From Erodium maritimum (lineage: Eukaryota > Streptophyta > Magnoliopsida > Geraniales > Geraniaceae): a stretch of 64,000 nucleotides of DNA. A model generated the notes under the pieces. That model searched no databases. It had not been told where the DNA came from and saw only the letters and a list, made by a program, of their open reading frames with translations. The stretch is taken from the NCBI GenBank assembly GCA_963921825.1, contig OY997590.1:40689039-40753038 (forward strand), given 5' to 3'. Below are positions 1 to 10,789 of the stretch, in pieces (the stretch's first letter is position 1; each line of letters starts with the position of its first letter). Both the position numbers and the translations under genes were made by a program.

Positions 1-2430
1 GAGTTGACCGAGCTGAAGCGTCAGCTAGAGGAGCTTCAGCAGAAGGGGTTTATCCGTCCGAGTGCATCGCCGTGGGGAGCACCTGCACTCTTCGTGAAGA
101 AGAAGAGTGGAGAGCTACGGATGTGTATAGATTACCGGAAGCTGAACCGGGTTACGGTGAAGAACCGATACCCGATGCCGAGGATCGATAATTTGTTCGA
201 CCAGTTGAGAGGGGCGACCTACTTCTCGAAGATCGATCTGCGATCCGGTTATTATCAGTTGCGAGTCCGTGAGGGGGACGTCGCAAAGACTGCATTCCGG
301 ACACGCGATGGGCACTACGAGTTCCTGGTGATGCCATTCGGACTGACGAACGCACCTGCAGCGTTCATGGACCTGATGAACAGCATCTTCCTGCCGTACT
401 TAGATCAGTTTGTGGTGGTGTTCGTGGACGACATCCTGATCTATTCGCAGAATGAGGCGGCGCATCAGTCACATCTGAGGGATGTTCTGACACTACTACG
501 CGAGCATCAGCTGTATGCCAACCGGGAGAAGTGCGAGTTCTAGTTCTCTGAGGTGAGATTCCTCGGCCACATCGTGTCCCGTGACGGTATCCTGGTCGAT
601 CCGTCGAAGATCGACGCAGTCTCGAAGTGGGCACGGCCCACGAGTGTCTTCGAGATCCGCAGCTTTCTGGGGTTGGCAGGCTACTATCGGCGATTCGTAC
701 AAGACTTTGCACGACTAGCCGCACCGATGACTCTTATGACGCGCAAGGGAGTCGGGTTTGTGTGGACAGAGGACTGTGAGCGTGAATTCGCGGAGTTGAA
801 GACTCGGCTGACTACAGCTCCAGTGTTAGTGGTGCCCGAGCGAGGGATCGGTTATGATGTCTACTGTGATGCGTCAGGAGAGGGACTGTGCTGCGTACTG
901 ATGCAGTGGGGCAGAATTGTGGCTTATGGCTCTAGGCAGCTGAAGACGCACGAGCGCAACTATCCTACCCACGACTTGGAGCTAGCAGCAGTCGTGTTTG
1001 CGCTAAAGAGCTAGCGATATTATCTGTATGGCGAGGGGTTTCAGGTGTTCTCGGATCACAAGAGCCTCAAGTACATATTTTCCCAGCGAGACCTGAACAT
1101 GCGTCAGCGACGGTGGATGGAGCTACTCGAGGAGTACGACTTCGAGCTACACTACCATCCAGGCAAGACGAACGTGGTCGCCGATGCCTTGCCTTACCAT
1201 CCGGGAAGTCGGCTCTGAGCCTCGCCAACATATCAGTCCGAGAGTGGGACATGATGGGGGAGCTGAGCACGTTCGGGCTTGAGCTGGAGGAGATTACTGA
1301 CGGCATGGCCGTGTGCTCATTGGTGGCTTAGCCCTCACTGCTTTCCCAAGTGTTGGAGGCGCAGACGGAGGACGTCGAGACGTCAGAGATCCGCGAGAGA
1401 GTCATCAGGGGTGACGAGGTGGTACGTTGGGAGAACAGCACCGATTGGGGGTTACGGTACCGCGGGGGTTGTTCGTACCGGTTCATTGTAGAGACGACAT
1501 GTTGCGAGAGGCACATCATTCGCGTCTTACAGTGCACCCGGGGGGCACCAAGATGTACCGTGACCTCAGACGGCATTTCTGGTGGCGCGGGATGCGGAGA
1601 GCAGTCGCAGAGTTTGTATCGCGATGTCTCGTCTGCCAGCAGGTGAAGGCCGAGCATCAGCGTCCCGCAGGATTGCTACAGCCACTCCCGATTACTCAGT
1701 GGAAGTGGGAGCATATTACCATGGATTTCGTTTGTGGACTGCCGAGATCACCGAAGGGAAACAACGCCGTGTGGGTGGTAGTCGACCGGTTGACCAAGTC
1801 GGCCCACTTCCTGGCTATGAGGATGACTGACCCGGTCGACAAGTTGAGCAGCTTGTATGTTCAGGAGATAGTGCGTCTCCACGTGGTCCCGGTGTCGATA
1901 GTGTCTGATAGGGATCCCCGCTTCACGTCCAGGTTTTGGCCGAGTCTGTAGAAGGCATTGGGGACAGAGGTTCTAATCGGTACGACACATCATCCCCAGA
2001 CAGACAGTCAGTCCGAGCGCACTATCCAGATATTGGAGGACATGCTGCGGGCATGTGTTCTGGATTTCAGGGGATCTTGGGAGAACCACCTGCCGTTTGC
2101 CGAGTTCGCCTACAACAACAACTTCCTGGCCAGTATCGGGATGGCACCGTTCGAAGCGTTGTATGGGAGGCCGTGTCGATCGCTAGTGTGTTGGGCAGAG
2201 GTGGGGGACAAGAGCCTGTTGGGGCCAGATCTTGTCAGAGAGACAATAGAGAAGGTCGCACTGATACGCGATCGGTTGAGGACCGCGCAGAGCCGGCAGA
2301 AGAGTTATGCCGACAGGCGACGTCGACCTCTTGAGTTCGCAGTCGGGGATCACCTGTCGACGTCGACAGGTGAGCCCGAGGAAGGGGCTGGTGCGGTTCA
2401 GACGTAGTGGGGGCAAGTTGGCCCCGAGGT
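1..2430 (+). pseudogene. gypsy pol remnant: RT, RNase H, integrase
   Basis: Domains in order: reverse transcriptase from the window edge to about 700 (fingers motif [13 protein letters not shown], palm motif FVDDILIYS near 420-447); the RT connection and RNase H from about 700 to 1190 ([20 protein letters not shown]); the H2C2 zinc-binding integrase region about 1500-1660; the integrase core about 1690-2290 ([29 protein letters not shown]); and the start of a GPY/F-like tail ending near 2430. In a live element these domains copy the RNA genome and insert the cDNA. Here it is a fossil with several breaks. It meets LTR sequence directly at about 2440. Confidence 0.88.
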
Positions 2431-2444
2431 ATATAGGCAAGTTG

Positions 2445-3044
2445 GCCCCGACAGGTCGACCGCCTGGCCCGACTGGGATCGGAAAGGGCGAGATACAGAG
2501 ATGGTTACTGAGCAGCTGGTATGCGATCCTCTGTGATCTTGTTTGGTGTGCGATCCTTTGTGATCTTGGGTGTTGCGTGGTTGTCAGTCGTGTCTTTGGA
2601 GGAGGTCGTCAATCATTCTGTGGGGTCTACATCACGTGTCCGAGTGTTGAGTCAGTTGAGAAAAGTGTTGGTCGTGTGTGTGCCTTTTGAGTCGTTGTTG
2701 GTGTCACCGGCTTTGTCTGCTAAGTATGCCGTAGTCAGTATGTTATCTGTGGTGGTGAGCGAATGCTCACCCCTAGCTGCTTTTCCTACAGGTACCGTTC
2801 GTAGTCTGGACAAGGTGAGCTTCTGAAGCTTGAAGAGATTGAAGCGGGCTTCTGGGTGTTTTGAGTCTAGTGACGTGTACCTCGTTTTTGTCCAAGTGTG
2901 GGACTTATTTTTTGGGATGTAAATGTTATTCTTTTGTTGAACTAAACTGGCTTTTAAAGTGATTTAATGAAAACAGGTTTCAAGTATTGTAACTTTTTAA
3001 ACGTTCGCGTCCCGAGTTCGGTTCGCTGAAATTGGGGCGTGACA
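2445..3044 (+). repeat. shortened 3' LTR of the first gypsy element
   Basis: From about 2445 the sequence matches the last 600 bases or so of the solo LTR at 15571-18533. It shares the CAGGTCGACCGCCTGGCCCG block, the GTGCGATCCTTTGTGATCTT block, the motif around GAGCGAA/TGCTCACCCCTAGCTGC, and the terminal TTGGGGCGTGACA. Only the right end of the usual nearly 3-kb LTR is present. Confidence 0.75.
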
Positions 3045-3260
3045 TACGGCCTTTACAACCCACAACCGCGAACCCAAACACGTAAAACCAACGCTCAAAC
3101 CGCACGAACGTGAACCGAGTCACACAACCGCAAACCTAAACGCACAATGTGACAAAAGACAACCAAAGAAAAAAAATTGAAGACGGCTCACTGGACTAGG
3201 CCGATACACGATCCCTGCCGTGCCACCCTCCGTGCCGGGAACTAGGCCGGGCCGTGCCCC

Positions 3261-3510
3261 GTACCGGGCCGGCACCCAGGCCGTTCCGTGCCCCGTACCG
3301 GGCCGGCACCCAACCCTTGCCGGGCCCCCTACCGAGCCGGCGTACAATACCTGCCGGGCCCCTTACCGGGCCGGCAACCAATACCTGCCGGACCCCTTAT
3401 CGGGTCGGCAACCCATACCTGCCGGGCCCCTTACCGGGCCGACGTACAATACCTGCCGGGCCCCTTACCGGGCCGGCAACCAATCCGTCCCATTCCACCT
3501 ACCGGGCCTA
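3261..3510. repeat. 34-bp GC-rich tandem array
   Basis: Units begin at 3261, 3295, 3329, 3363, 3397, 3431, 3465 and 3499. The period is exactly 34 bp, with about 7.3 copies of the theme TACCGGGCCGGC...CCTGCCGGGCCCC. The array sits in the leader of the minus-strand gypsy fragment. All three reading frames stay open through it, so the short predicted proteins here are artefacts of the repeat. The full-length copy has a different, 29-30 bp array in the same part of its leader. Confidence 0.92.
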
Positions 3511-4101
3511 ACCAGTGACCCCGATAATGTAGCGGTAATGATTTCACACTACTTACGCCCGCAATGTCTACCCTAGGGTATTAGTAACTTTCCCGGCCAA
3601 TAGCGACCCGTACATTAGTACATCGCAGATAAACGACCACCAAACACAAAACACAAGCACGGTAACTCAAGATCGACCTCACACACAAGCCAACACGGCC
3701 GAGCAACAACAATACATGCCCATCGGGCCAACCAAAGTCACACACGCCCACCGGGCCAAACAAACTCAAAGCACGCCCACAGGGCCAATGAATTTTAAAA
3801 CTTTTTCCACTCCATTAAAAGTTTCATTTCTCGACATCAGGTAGTCACAACCCGGTCCAGGCGTCCCCGAACTACGTTGTAGCCACTTGATATCCACACC
3901 GTCACGCTCGACCACAGGAGCGCTCCTGAGTTGAGTCCCGACAGTTTAAAAACGTTTCACGCAGCAACACACAAACACTGTGCCAGTAACCCCGTACTGC
4001 ACAAGCACAAGACAAAACAGGACTCAAATCGCAACGGGTCTACACACGAGTTCCGACTTGCGTACCCAACGCACGATGAGACTTTACTGACTCGACTCTC
4101 C

Positions 4102-4401
4102 TGTAATGGTCTATTTGGGTTAGAGCCTGTTTTGGGCCTGATCAGTTGCAATTTTGTATTGTTTCGGACCTCTGGAATTTATCCAAGCCCATTTACTGTT
4201 CCTGCATCGTCTATATAGCGATTCTGAAATGAAAATGACAGCATCGTTGAGGACAATTCCTCTCGCTCGTACAGCTCTCCCACTACTCTGTGCTTCCTCT
4301 CTCTCTCTCTCTATCTCTCTACCTCTCTTCTACACTCTTCTATATCTCCAATTCATCTCTAGAAACCCTAATTACAGTGCGGCCGCAACAAGGTCGTAAC
4401 A
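4102..4401 (+). repeat. left LTR of the Reina-like element
   Basis: It starts TGTAATGG and ends CGTAACA, and is 300 bp long. It carries a CT-rich tract around 4293-4330 and a TATA-like motif at 4211-4217. It is immediately followed by the primer site at 4403-4412. Confidence 0.93.
4211..4217 (+). promoter_or_regulatory. TATA-like box in the Reina LTR
   Basis: CTATATA lies in the middle of the left LTR, where the U3/R promoter of a short-LTR element is expected, and is conserved in the right LTR at 9108-9114. The motif alone does not show activity. Confidence 0.45.
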
Positions 4402-4402
4402 T

Positions 4403-4412
4403 TGGTATCAGA
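4403..4412 (+). other. primer-binding site, tRNA-Met type (Reina-like element)
   Basis: TGGTATCAGA begins one base after the LTR end. It matches the start of the standard plant LTR-element primer site complementary to initiator tRNA-Met. Confidence 0.75.
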
Positions 4413-4434
4413 TTCTCAATCCAGGAACTCAGTC

Positions 4435-7400
4435 ATGCCTCCGCACCAAGATCGTTCCTTTCAGGAAGAACTCAAGGCCACAAATGCAGAAATCTCAGTA
4501 CTCAAGGATAACATGACCGAGCTTCGGAGCTCCGTCGCTGAGATGTCGGGTCTCCTCAAAGCTCTGGCGGAGAAGATACCCGATTCTCCGATGAAGCCTT
4601 ATTCCACTACTCCACCGTCTCCGGCGTCGGCTTCTGGGGTCACACCCGCGATGTCGGCACCACAAGGATCTATTTTGGGCGCGCCTCCAGAGCCGACCCA
4701 GGAAGCTTCGAGCCGCCGCGATTCTAGAGCCAGAAACCCGCCCAGATTTGATGGTTCTGATTTCTTTGGGTGGGAACTGAAGTTTGCCTAACACTGCATC
4801 TCTGAGGCGATTCCAGATCACGACCGTGTTCGTGAAGCGATGCTGGGTTTTGAGGATGCAGCGCTTCGACATCACGTCTACTACACTAAGCAACTGAGTG
4901 TGCGTGGCGTGGTCGACCCACCATGGCCGGACTATCTAGAGGCTCTCCGTCGCCGGTTCACTGATGGCGATTACACCGACTACATGTCGGAATTGGCTCA
5001 CTTGAGACACACTGGATCTGTTGAGGAATATTTTCAAGCATTTCAAGGCCTCATTACCCTGCTATCCCTGTCAGAGAAGGACGCTCTAGCCATGTTTTTG
5101 AGTAACTTGAGGCCAGAAATTGAAGAGGGAGTCCGTCTCCATTTCCCTAAGGACATAGGGCAGGCACTGTTAATGGCGAAATGGTTGGAGAAGAAAGGGT
5201 CGACATTTCCCAGACACTCCTCCTTGTCGTCATTTCGTCCTCCGTTGAGCACGCCACCTCGTCCTGCTCCTTCCTTGCAGGTACAGAGACACCCAGTTTC
5301 ACCGACGCCCAAACCAACGTTCCAGAGCCCTCGCTCACACCCACCCCCAACAGCAGCTCAGAGACAACTCCGGGACGAGCGATTTCGAAAGGGCCTGTCC
5401 GTTTGGTGTGGGGACAAATACTCAAAGGAGCACAGGTGCACTAAGTCTCAATTATTTCAACTCTTGGTAGATGATGGCTCAGTAACTCAATCTGATGGTG
5501 ATGTGTTTGTGGATTGCATGGCATCCCTGGACGTCTTGGGTGAGGATGAACTCCCAGCTCATGTAGACCACCCAGTAATTTCTCTTCATGCCTTGTGTGG
5601 CTTAGCAGGCTACAACACCATGAGACTTGCTGGTTCGATCAAAGGCTCCTCGGTGTCTATTTTAGTTGATTCAGGAAGCACCCATAACTTTATAAGTGTT
5701 GATTTAGCCTCTAAATTGAAATGCCCTCTGACTGCATTGGGTAACATCAAGGTGTCTGTCGCTAATGGGGATACGCTGATGGCTGAAAGCAGATACCTCC
5801 AGCTTAAATGGACAATGCAAGGCGTTCCATTTGTTGCTGATTCTTTGGTCTTACCAGTTCAGGGTTGTGATGTGATTTTGGGTGTGCAATGGCTGGTTAC
5901 ATTAGGTCCAATTTTGTGGGATTTTGCTATGCTTACCATGGAGTTCACCTTGCACGAGGACCGTATAGTTTTGAGGGGGATTCCAACTGGTGCGATTGCT
6001 TGGGCCGCACGGTTCCACTGTGACAGTATCTCAGCTCATGATACTGCATTTTCTCTTTTCTCATGCTCCAGATTTGAGGGAGGTTCGCCCCAATTAACCC
6101 ACACTGAGCACGACAATCAACCTCAATCGCCTGAGATAGAGGCTCTGTTATTTGAATTTCAGGACATTTTCTCTACTCCGGTGGGTTTACCTCCTGCGAG
6201 AACACATGACCATCCTATCCAACTCCTACCGGACTCGTACGCAGTCAAGATTCGTCCTTACAGGTATCCCTCTACCCAGAAGACTGAAATTGAGCGTATC
6301 GTGGGAGAAATGCTTGAATCTGGCATCATACGCCCTAGCACAAGTGAGTTTGCTTTTCCTGTAATTCTGGTTCACAAGAAGGATTCTACTTGGCGTTTAT
6401 GTGTGGATTATCGCCGTCTAAACTCAATGACTGTCAAAACCAAGTTCCCAATACCATTGGTTGAAGAACTTCTCGATGAATTACATGGGGCACAGTATTA
6501 TACCAAGTTGGACCTCCGTGTAGGGTACCACCAAATCTTGATGAAGCCAGAGGACATTCATAAAACCGCCTTCTGTACACACTCGGGTCACTATGAATTT
6601 CTAGTGATGCCCTTTGGTCTCACAAACGCGCCATCGACGTTTCAATCGCTAATGAATGATGTCTTCAGACCTTTGCTTCGGGTTTGTGTCTTGGTTTTTT
6701 TCGACGACGTGCTGATCTATTCAAAGTCCTTCGAGGATCACTGTGCCCACATCAAACTGGTTTTTGAAATCCTCGGAACAGAGCAGCTATTCCTCAAGTC
6801 CTCAAAGTGTGTTTTTGCTGCTAACGAGATCGAGTACCTAGGGGACGTCATTTCCTCGCAGGGGGTATCTATGGATCGGAGAAAGATTGAAGCTGTTATT
6901 GATTGGGCTGTCCCCCACACTATCAAGAAGCTCCGTGGGTTCCTTGGGTTAACGGGTTATTACCGCAGGTTTGTGCGCAACTATGGCTCTATCGCTAAAC
7001 CGTTAACTGATCTCTTGAGGAAAGACTCCTTCCACTGGTCACATGATGCTGAAATTGCTTTCATTAACCTCAAGAACGCTATTACTTCTGCTCCCTTTCT
7101 CGCATTGCCAGATTTTCAGATCACCTTTGTGCTAGAAACTGATGCTTCAAGCACAGGTTTAGGAGCAGTCCTGTCCCAACTGGGCAGGCCAATTGCGTTT
7201 TTCAGCAAGGCGTTGGGTCCTAGGCAGCGATCACTCTCTGTGTATGAGAAAGAGATGTTGGCCGTTCTCTTGGCAACTAAGCACTGGAACTCTTACCTCA
7301 TCGGTCGCCATTTCATCATAAAAACAGACCACCAAAGCCTGCGGTTTTTGCTTGATCAACGCACCTCTACACCGGCACAGCTTACTTGGGTAATCAAGAT

Positions 7401-8970
7401 GATGGGCTACGACTTTGAAATACAATTTCGGAAAGGATCGACTAATGTGGTAGCAGATGCTCTCAGTCGTAAGTTTGCTGATTCTCCTTTAGATGATTCA
7501 TGCTCTGTTCCATCTATTTTGGCCATTTCTTCCATTGCTTCCCCTCTGCTTGATCGTATCCGGGCTACATGGGTTTCTGATCCTAAAATTGCGAAGCTAC
7601 TCCCTGGTATTCAATCTGGATCCATTGTTTCCCGTTACTCTTGGATCAATGGTCAGTTATTTCGAAAATCCAAGCTGGTGGTCGGTCGTGACCATGGATT
7701 GCGTCAGGAACTCATTGCCTTTTTCCACTCCGGTGCTTCAGGTGGTCACTCAGGATGTCGTGCTACTTATAAACGGATTGCCAGCCACTTGTATTGGAGG
7801 AAGCTCAAGAAGGAGGTTGAGCTCTTTGTAAACAATTGTCAGATTTGCCAGTCCCATAAGTCTGATTTGGCTGCGTATCCTGGTCTTCTCCAACCATTAC
7901 CTTTGCCCACAACAGCCTGGCAAGATATCACAATGGATTTCATCGACGGCCTTCCTAAATCGAATGGTTTCGAGGTCATTTTCGTGGTTATCGATCGCCT
8001 CACTAAATCCGCCCATTTCATGGCACTGAAGCATCCTTACACAGCCCTGATGGTGGCCCAAGTTTTCCTCGACAATGTATTCAAACTACATGGCATGCCT
8101 GCAACTATCGTCAGTGATCGCGATAAGGTATTTCTCTTCTCTTTCTGGCGTGAGCTCTGTCGTCTGCAACATATCACACAGAACCTCTCTTCATCTTATC
8201 ACCCACAAACTGATGGGCAATCTGAGGATGTGAACAAAGCCCTGGAAACATACCTTCGCTGCATGACTTCTGATAATCCCAAGAATTGGTCTAAATGGTT
8301 GCCACTGGCTGAATTTTGGTACAACACAACGTTCCACTCCTCCATTCAGTCCCCTCCGTTTCAGGCACTCTATGGTCAGCCTCCTCCGACCCACGTTCCT
8401 TACTTGGCTGGTTCGACTTCTGTTGACATCGTGGATAGGAGCCTCCAGGCGCGAGAAGATGCAATGAAACTGCTGAAATTTCATTTGCAACGTTCTCAGG
8501 ACAAAATGAAGGTTCAGTCCGATCGCCATCATTCTGATCGAGAATTCTCTGTGGGTGACTGGGTATTGGTTAAGCTTCAACCATACCGCCAAAGTTCTGT
8601 GGTGCGCAGGTCTTCTCAGAAAATCAATCCCAAATTCTTTGGTCCTTACAAAGTATTGAAGAGGGTTGGTAAGGTCGCATACACCTTGGAGCTTCCTGAG
8701 GGTGCTCGTGTGCACCCAACCTTCCATGTTTCACAGCTCAAACCGCACAAGGGGCCAGTGATCTCTCACTCACCATTGCCACGCCTGGATGCTGATGGTT
8801 TAATTGCCAGGGTACCGCTGAATATTTTGGATCGCCGTGCTGCAAAGAGAGGCAACCGCGCAGTGACACAGGTCTTGATCCACTGGAGTGATGCTGATGA
8901 AGACTCTGCAACTTGGGAGTATTTGTTTGAAGTCCAACGTCAATTTCCAGAATTTGCAACGACTTCCTGA
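4435..8970 (+). pseudogene. Reina-like gag-pol polyprotein region
   Basis: One long reading frame covers nearly all of pol. In order: an N-terminal coiled-coil-like stretch and retrotransposon gag domain (about 4435-5210); a zinc-knuckle-like segment (WCGDKYSKEHRC, about 5400-5440); aspartic protease (LVDSGSTHNFIS, about 5660-5700); reverse transcriptase ([31 protein letters not shown], about 6310-6730); RNase H (LETDASSTGLGAVLSQ, about 7130-7480); integrase H2C2 zinc finger (about 7720-7860) and DDE core (TMDFIDGLPKS, VSDRDKVF, HPQTDGQSED, about 7925-8340); the GPY/F module (FFGPYKVLKRVG, about 8635-8750); and a chromodomain (LIHWSDADEDSATWE, about 8810-8960). The chromodomain is expected to steer integration toward modified histones. 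The start at 4435 is the first ATG after the primer site that opens the gag-like frame. It is a fossil with about one break. Confidence 0.92.
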
Positions 8971-8998
8971 GGACATGAAGTCTTCGAGGGGAGGGTAT

Positions 8999-9298
8999 CG
9001 TAATGGTCTATTTGGGTCAGAGCCTGTTTTGGGCCTGACCAGTTGCAATTTTGTATTGTTTTGGGCCTCTGGAATTTATCCAAGCCCATTTACTGTTCCT
9101 GCATCGTCTATATAGCGATTCTGAAATGAAAATGACAGCATCGTTGAGGACAATTCCTCTCGCTCGTACAGCTCTCCCACTACTCTGTCCTTCCTCTATC
9201 TCTCTCTCTATCTCTCTACCTCTCTTCTACACTCTTCTATATCTCCAATTCATCTCTAGAAACCCTAATTACAGTGCGGCCGCAACAAGGTCGTAACA
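8999..9298 (+). repeat. right LTR of the Reina-like element
   Basis: It is 300 bp, colinear with 4102-4401, with about seven substitutions and no length change. It is preceded by the purine tract GAGGGGAGGG and followed by the TCTCC target duplication. Confidence 0.93.
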
Positions 9299-9340
9299 TC
9301 TCCCACATAATTGACGTGCAGTCCGAGGAGTGAAACCTCG

Positions 9341-9354
9341 AGCTCTGATACCAA
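9341..9354 (-). other. primer-binding site of the minus-strand gypsy fragment
   Basis: On the minus strand TTGGTATCAGAGCT lies two bases after the LTR end at 9357. It matches the plant initiator tRNA-Met type site and confirms the orientation of this fragment. Confidence 0.75.
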
Positions 9355-9356
9355 GC

Positions 9357-10401
9357 TGTCACGCCCCAATTTCAGCGAACCGAACTCGGGACGCGAACAT
9401 TTAAAAAGATACAATACTTGAAACCTGTACGAGCCCTACTTGGCCGTGAGCCCTAAGGTTCAAGGGGGGCTCAGCCACCATGGTGGTGGCTGGTCCTAGC
9501 TCCGGCCAGCCACCCCATGGCCGGCCGGCCACCACCCACGGTGGCCGGAGCTTCTCCCGAGCCCCCGGTCACCGGAAAACGTCATCTTTCCCCTCCATCA
9601 CCTCCAAAACGTCTCCAACAATTACCCTAACATCAAAACCACCTTAAACTAATAGTTTCACCCAAAACCTAACATTTGAAAACTATCAAATCGACGATCG
9701 GTTCGGTGCTTACCCAAGAGGAGAACGAGGGGAAGACGATTGCTCTTCGTCTTGAGACGATCCAAGGGCTAGATTTCTTCCAACCCTAACTCCTTTCTCC
9801 TTATCTCTTCTTCTTCTTCTCCTTCTCTCTCTAAACTCTCTCTTCCTCTTCTAAAACAACTAACTCTAATTTTGTATTTTCTTTTCTTTTTTTGATATAA
9901 GTGGCCGGCCACACTTAAGCCCCCACCATTCATTTTCCCCCCAAAACTAACACCACCACTTGTTTGACAAGTGGCAAGGTGGGTCCCACACCTTTTGGAA
10001 AATATCTACTAGCTAAAATCCAATTAGATTCGCGAAAAACGGACGTTTCGGGCCCCGAACGGGCACTTTTCCCAAGAAATTACGAAACTTGACTGGCTAC
10101 AAGGAAACGGCTCAACTAAGATCGATGCGATGACGGCTAATCTTTTTGGATCCAAAACGGTCCTCGAATGGACCAAACCGTCGCTCGGTTGACTTTTCCG
10201 GCGAAAAGTCAACATTTCCCAAATTGATCAGAAAGTTGCCCTGAGTCCCCCGGAACTCACTTTGGTCAATAACGGGGTCAACTTAAGTCCGGTATGACAC
10301 TCGGGGTCATTTTAGTTTAAATTAAGTGTTTGTCTTAAATTTTTTATAATTTTCCTGTTTTTTGCAGGTTTGAGTGGCGTTGACCGGGAGTGGTTATTAC
10401 A
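9357..10401 (-). repeat. short gypsy LTR (about 1.05 kb), minus strand
   Basis: On the minus strand it starts TGTAATAACCACTCCCGGTCAACG and ends GGGGCGTGACA, the same ends as the LTRs near 3 kb at 15571, 19627 and 26666. It is only about a third of their length and lacks the tandem-repeat part they carry. It shares the GGCCACCGTGGGTGGTGGC region with the solo LTR near 16260. Confidence 0.85.
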
Positions 10402-10405
10402 ATAG

Positions 10406-10411
<6 letters not shown>

Positions 10412-10438
<27 letters not shown>
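10412..10438. repeat. TA microsatellite
   Basis: An uninterrupted run of about 13 TA dinucleotides lies just left of the hairpin at 10439. Confidence 0.95.
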
Positions 10439-10442
<4 letters not shown>

Positions 10443-10624
10443 AAATCTAAACCATCCAACAATTTCGTTTCAAAGGATGAGATCAATTCGTATTTCTTAT
10501 AGTTGTAGCATACTTGTACCTGAATATTAACCTATATATTCAGGTACAAGTATGCTACAAATATAAGAAATACGAATTGATCTCATCCTTTGAAATGAAA
10601 TTGTTGGATGGTTTAGATTTGTTT
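10439..10624. mobile_element. near-perfect hairpin, MITE-like
   Basis: Two arms of about 88 bp (10439-10526 and 10537-10624) are inverted copies with only a few mismatches or small indels, separated by a loop of about 10 bp. The outer ends read AAACAAATCTAAACC and its complement. No coding capacity is visible. The form fits a foldback MITE inserted beside or into a TA repeat. No superfamily-specific terminal motif was recognised, so the class is open. Confidence 0.7.
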
Positions 10625-10789
10625 AACTAAATTCGAATATGTGTTACTGGATTTGTGTATTTTATTATCTGAATTCGTTTTAAGGGTATTTGTGACTTTG
10701 TAAACTAAAAAAGAAGTTAATCTAAAAAGAAATTGTGTTGTTAAACATATCTTCATGTGCAGTATTTTGTATTTAACATAGTTTAAGAC

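Larger units (their letters stand above)
1..3044 (+). mobile_element. Ty3/gypsy (Tekay/Del-like) retrotransposon, 3' part
   Basis: The window opens inside the reverse transcriptase of a Ty3/gypsy element, which continues through RNase H and integrase to a shortened 3' LTR ending in GGGGCGTGACA. The 5' half lies outside the window. The same protein family and LTR end recur at 19627-29563, and the LTR end also at 15571-18533, so this is one member of a local family. Long LTRs (nearly 3 kb in the other copies) and the RT/RNase H sequence suggest the Tekay/Del chromovirus lineage; this is inferred from family features. The copy is broken, with roughly half a dozen breaks in the coding part. Confidence 0.88.
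4102..9298 (+). mobile_element. Reina-like chromovirus (Ty3/gypsy), nearly whole
   Basis: Two 300-bp LTRs (4102-4401 and 8999-9298) flank a 4.6-kb interior holding gag, protease, RT, RNase H, integrase and a C-terminal chromodomain. Five-base target duplications TCTCC lie at 4097-4101 and 9299-9303. A tRNA-Met type primer site (TGGTATCAGA) follows the left LTR, and a purine tract precedes the right one. Short LTRs, a total of 5.2 kb and the chromodomain fit the Reina lineage. I count about seven differences between the LTRs (about 2.3%). Under an assumed plant LTR rate of 1.3e-8 per site per year this is roughly one million years. The coding part looks close to whole, with about one break. 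Confidence 0.95.
3045..10401 (-). mobile_element. gypsy LTR plus leader on the minus strand, split by a Reina element
   Basis: Read on the minus strand, an LTR (10401 to 9357) is followed by a primer site and a leader that closely parallels the leader at 22569-23000 of the full-length copy. Shared features are the TCGGACTG and GTGTAGACCCG stretches, the GCTGCGTGAAACGTTTTTAA stretch and the GGGGACGCCTGGACCG stretch. The leader is interrupted by the Reina-like element (4102-9298) with a TCTCC duplication and resumes from 4101 down to 3045. There it abuts the + strand LTR end of the neighbouring element. No coding part of this copy is visible. It is a broken fragment. Confidence 0.8.

Noticed and set aside
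3220-3576. Proline-rich repetitive proteins in three frames
   Set aside because: All arise from the 34-bp tandem array, whose lack of stops keeps every frame open.
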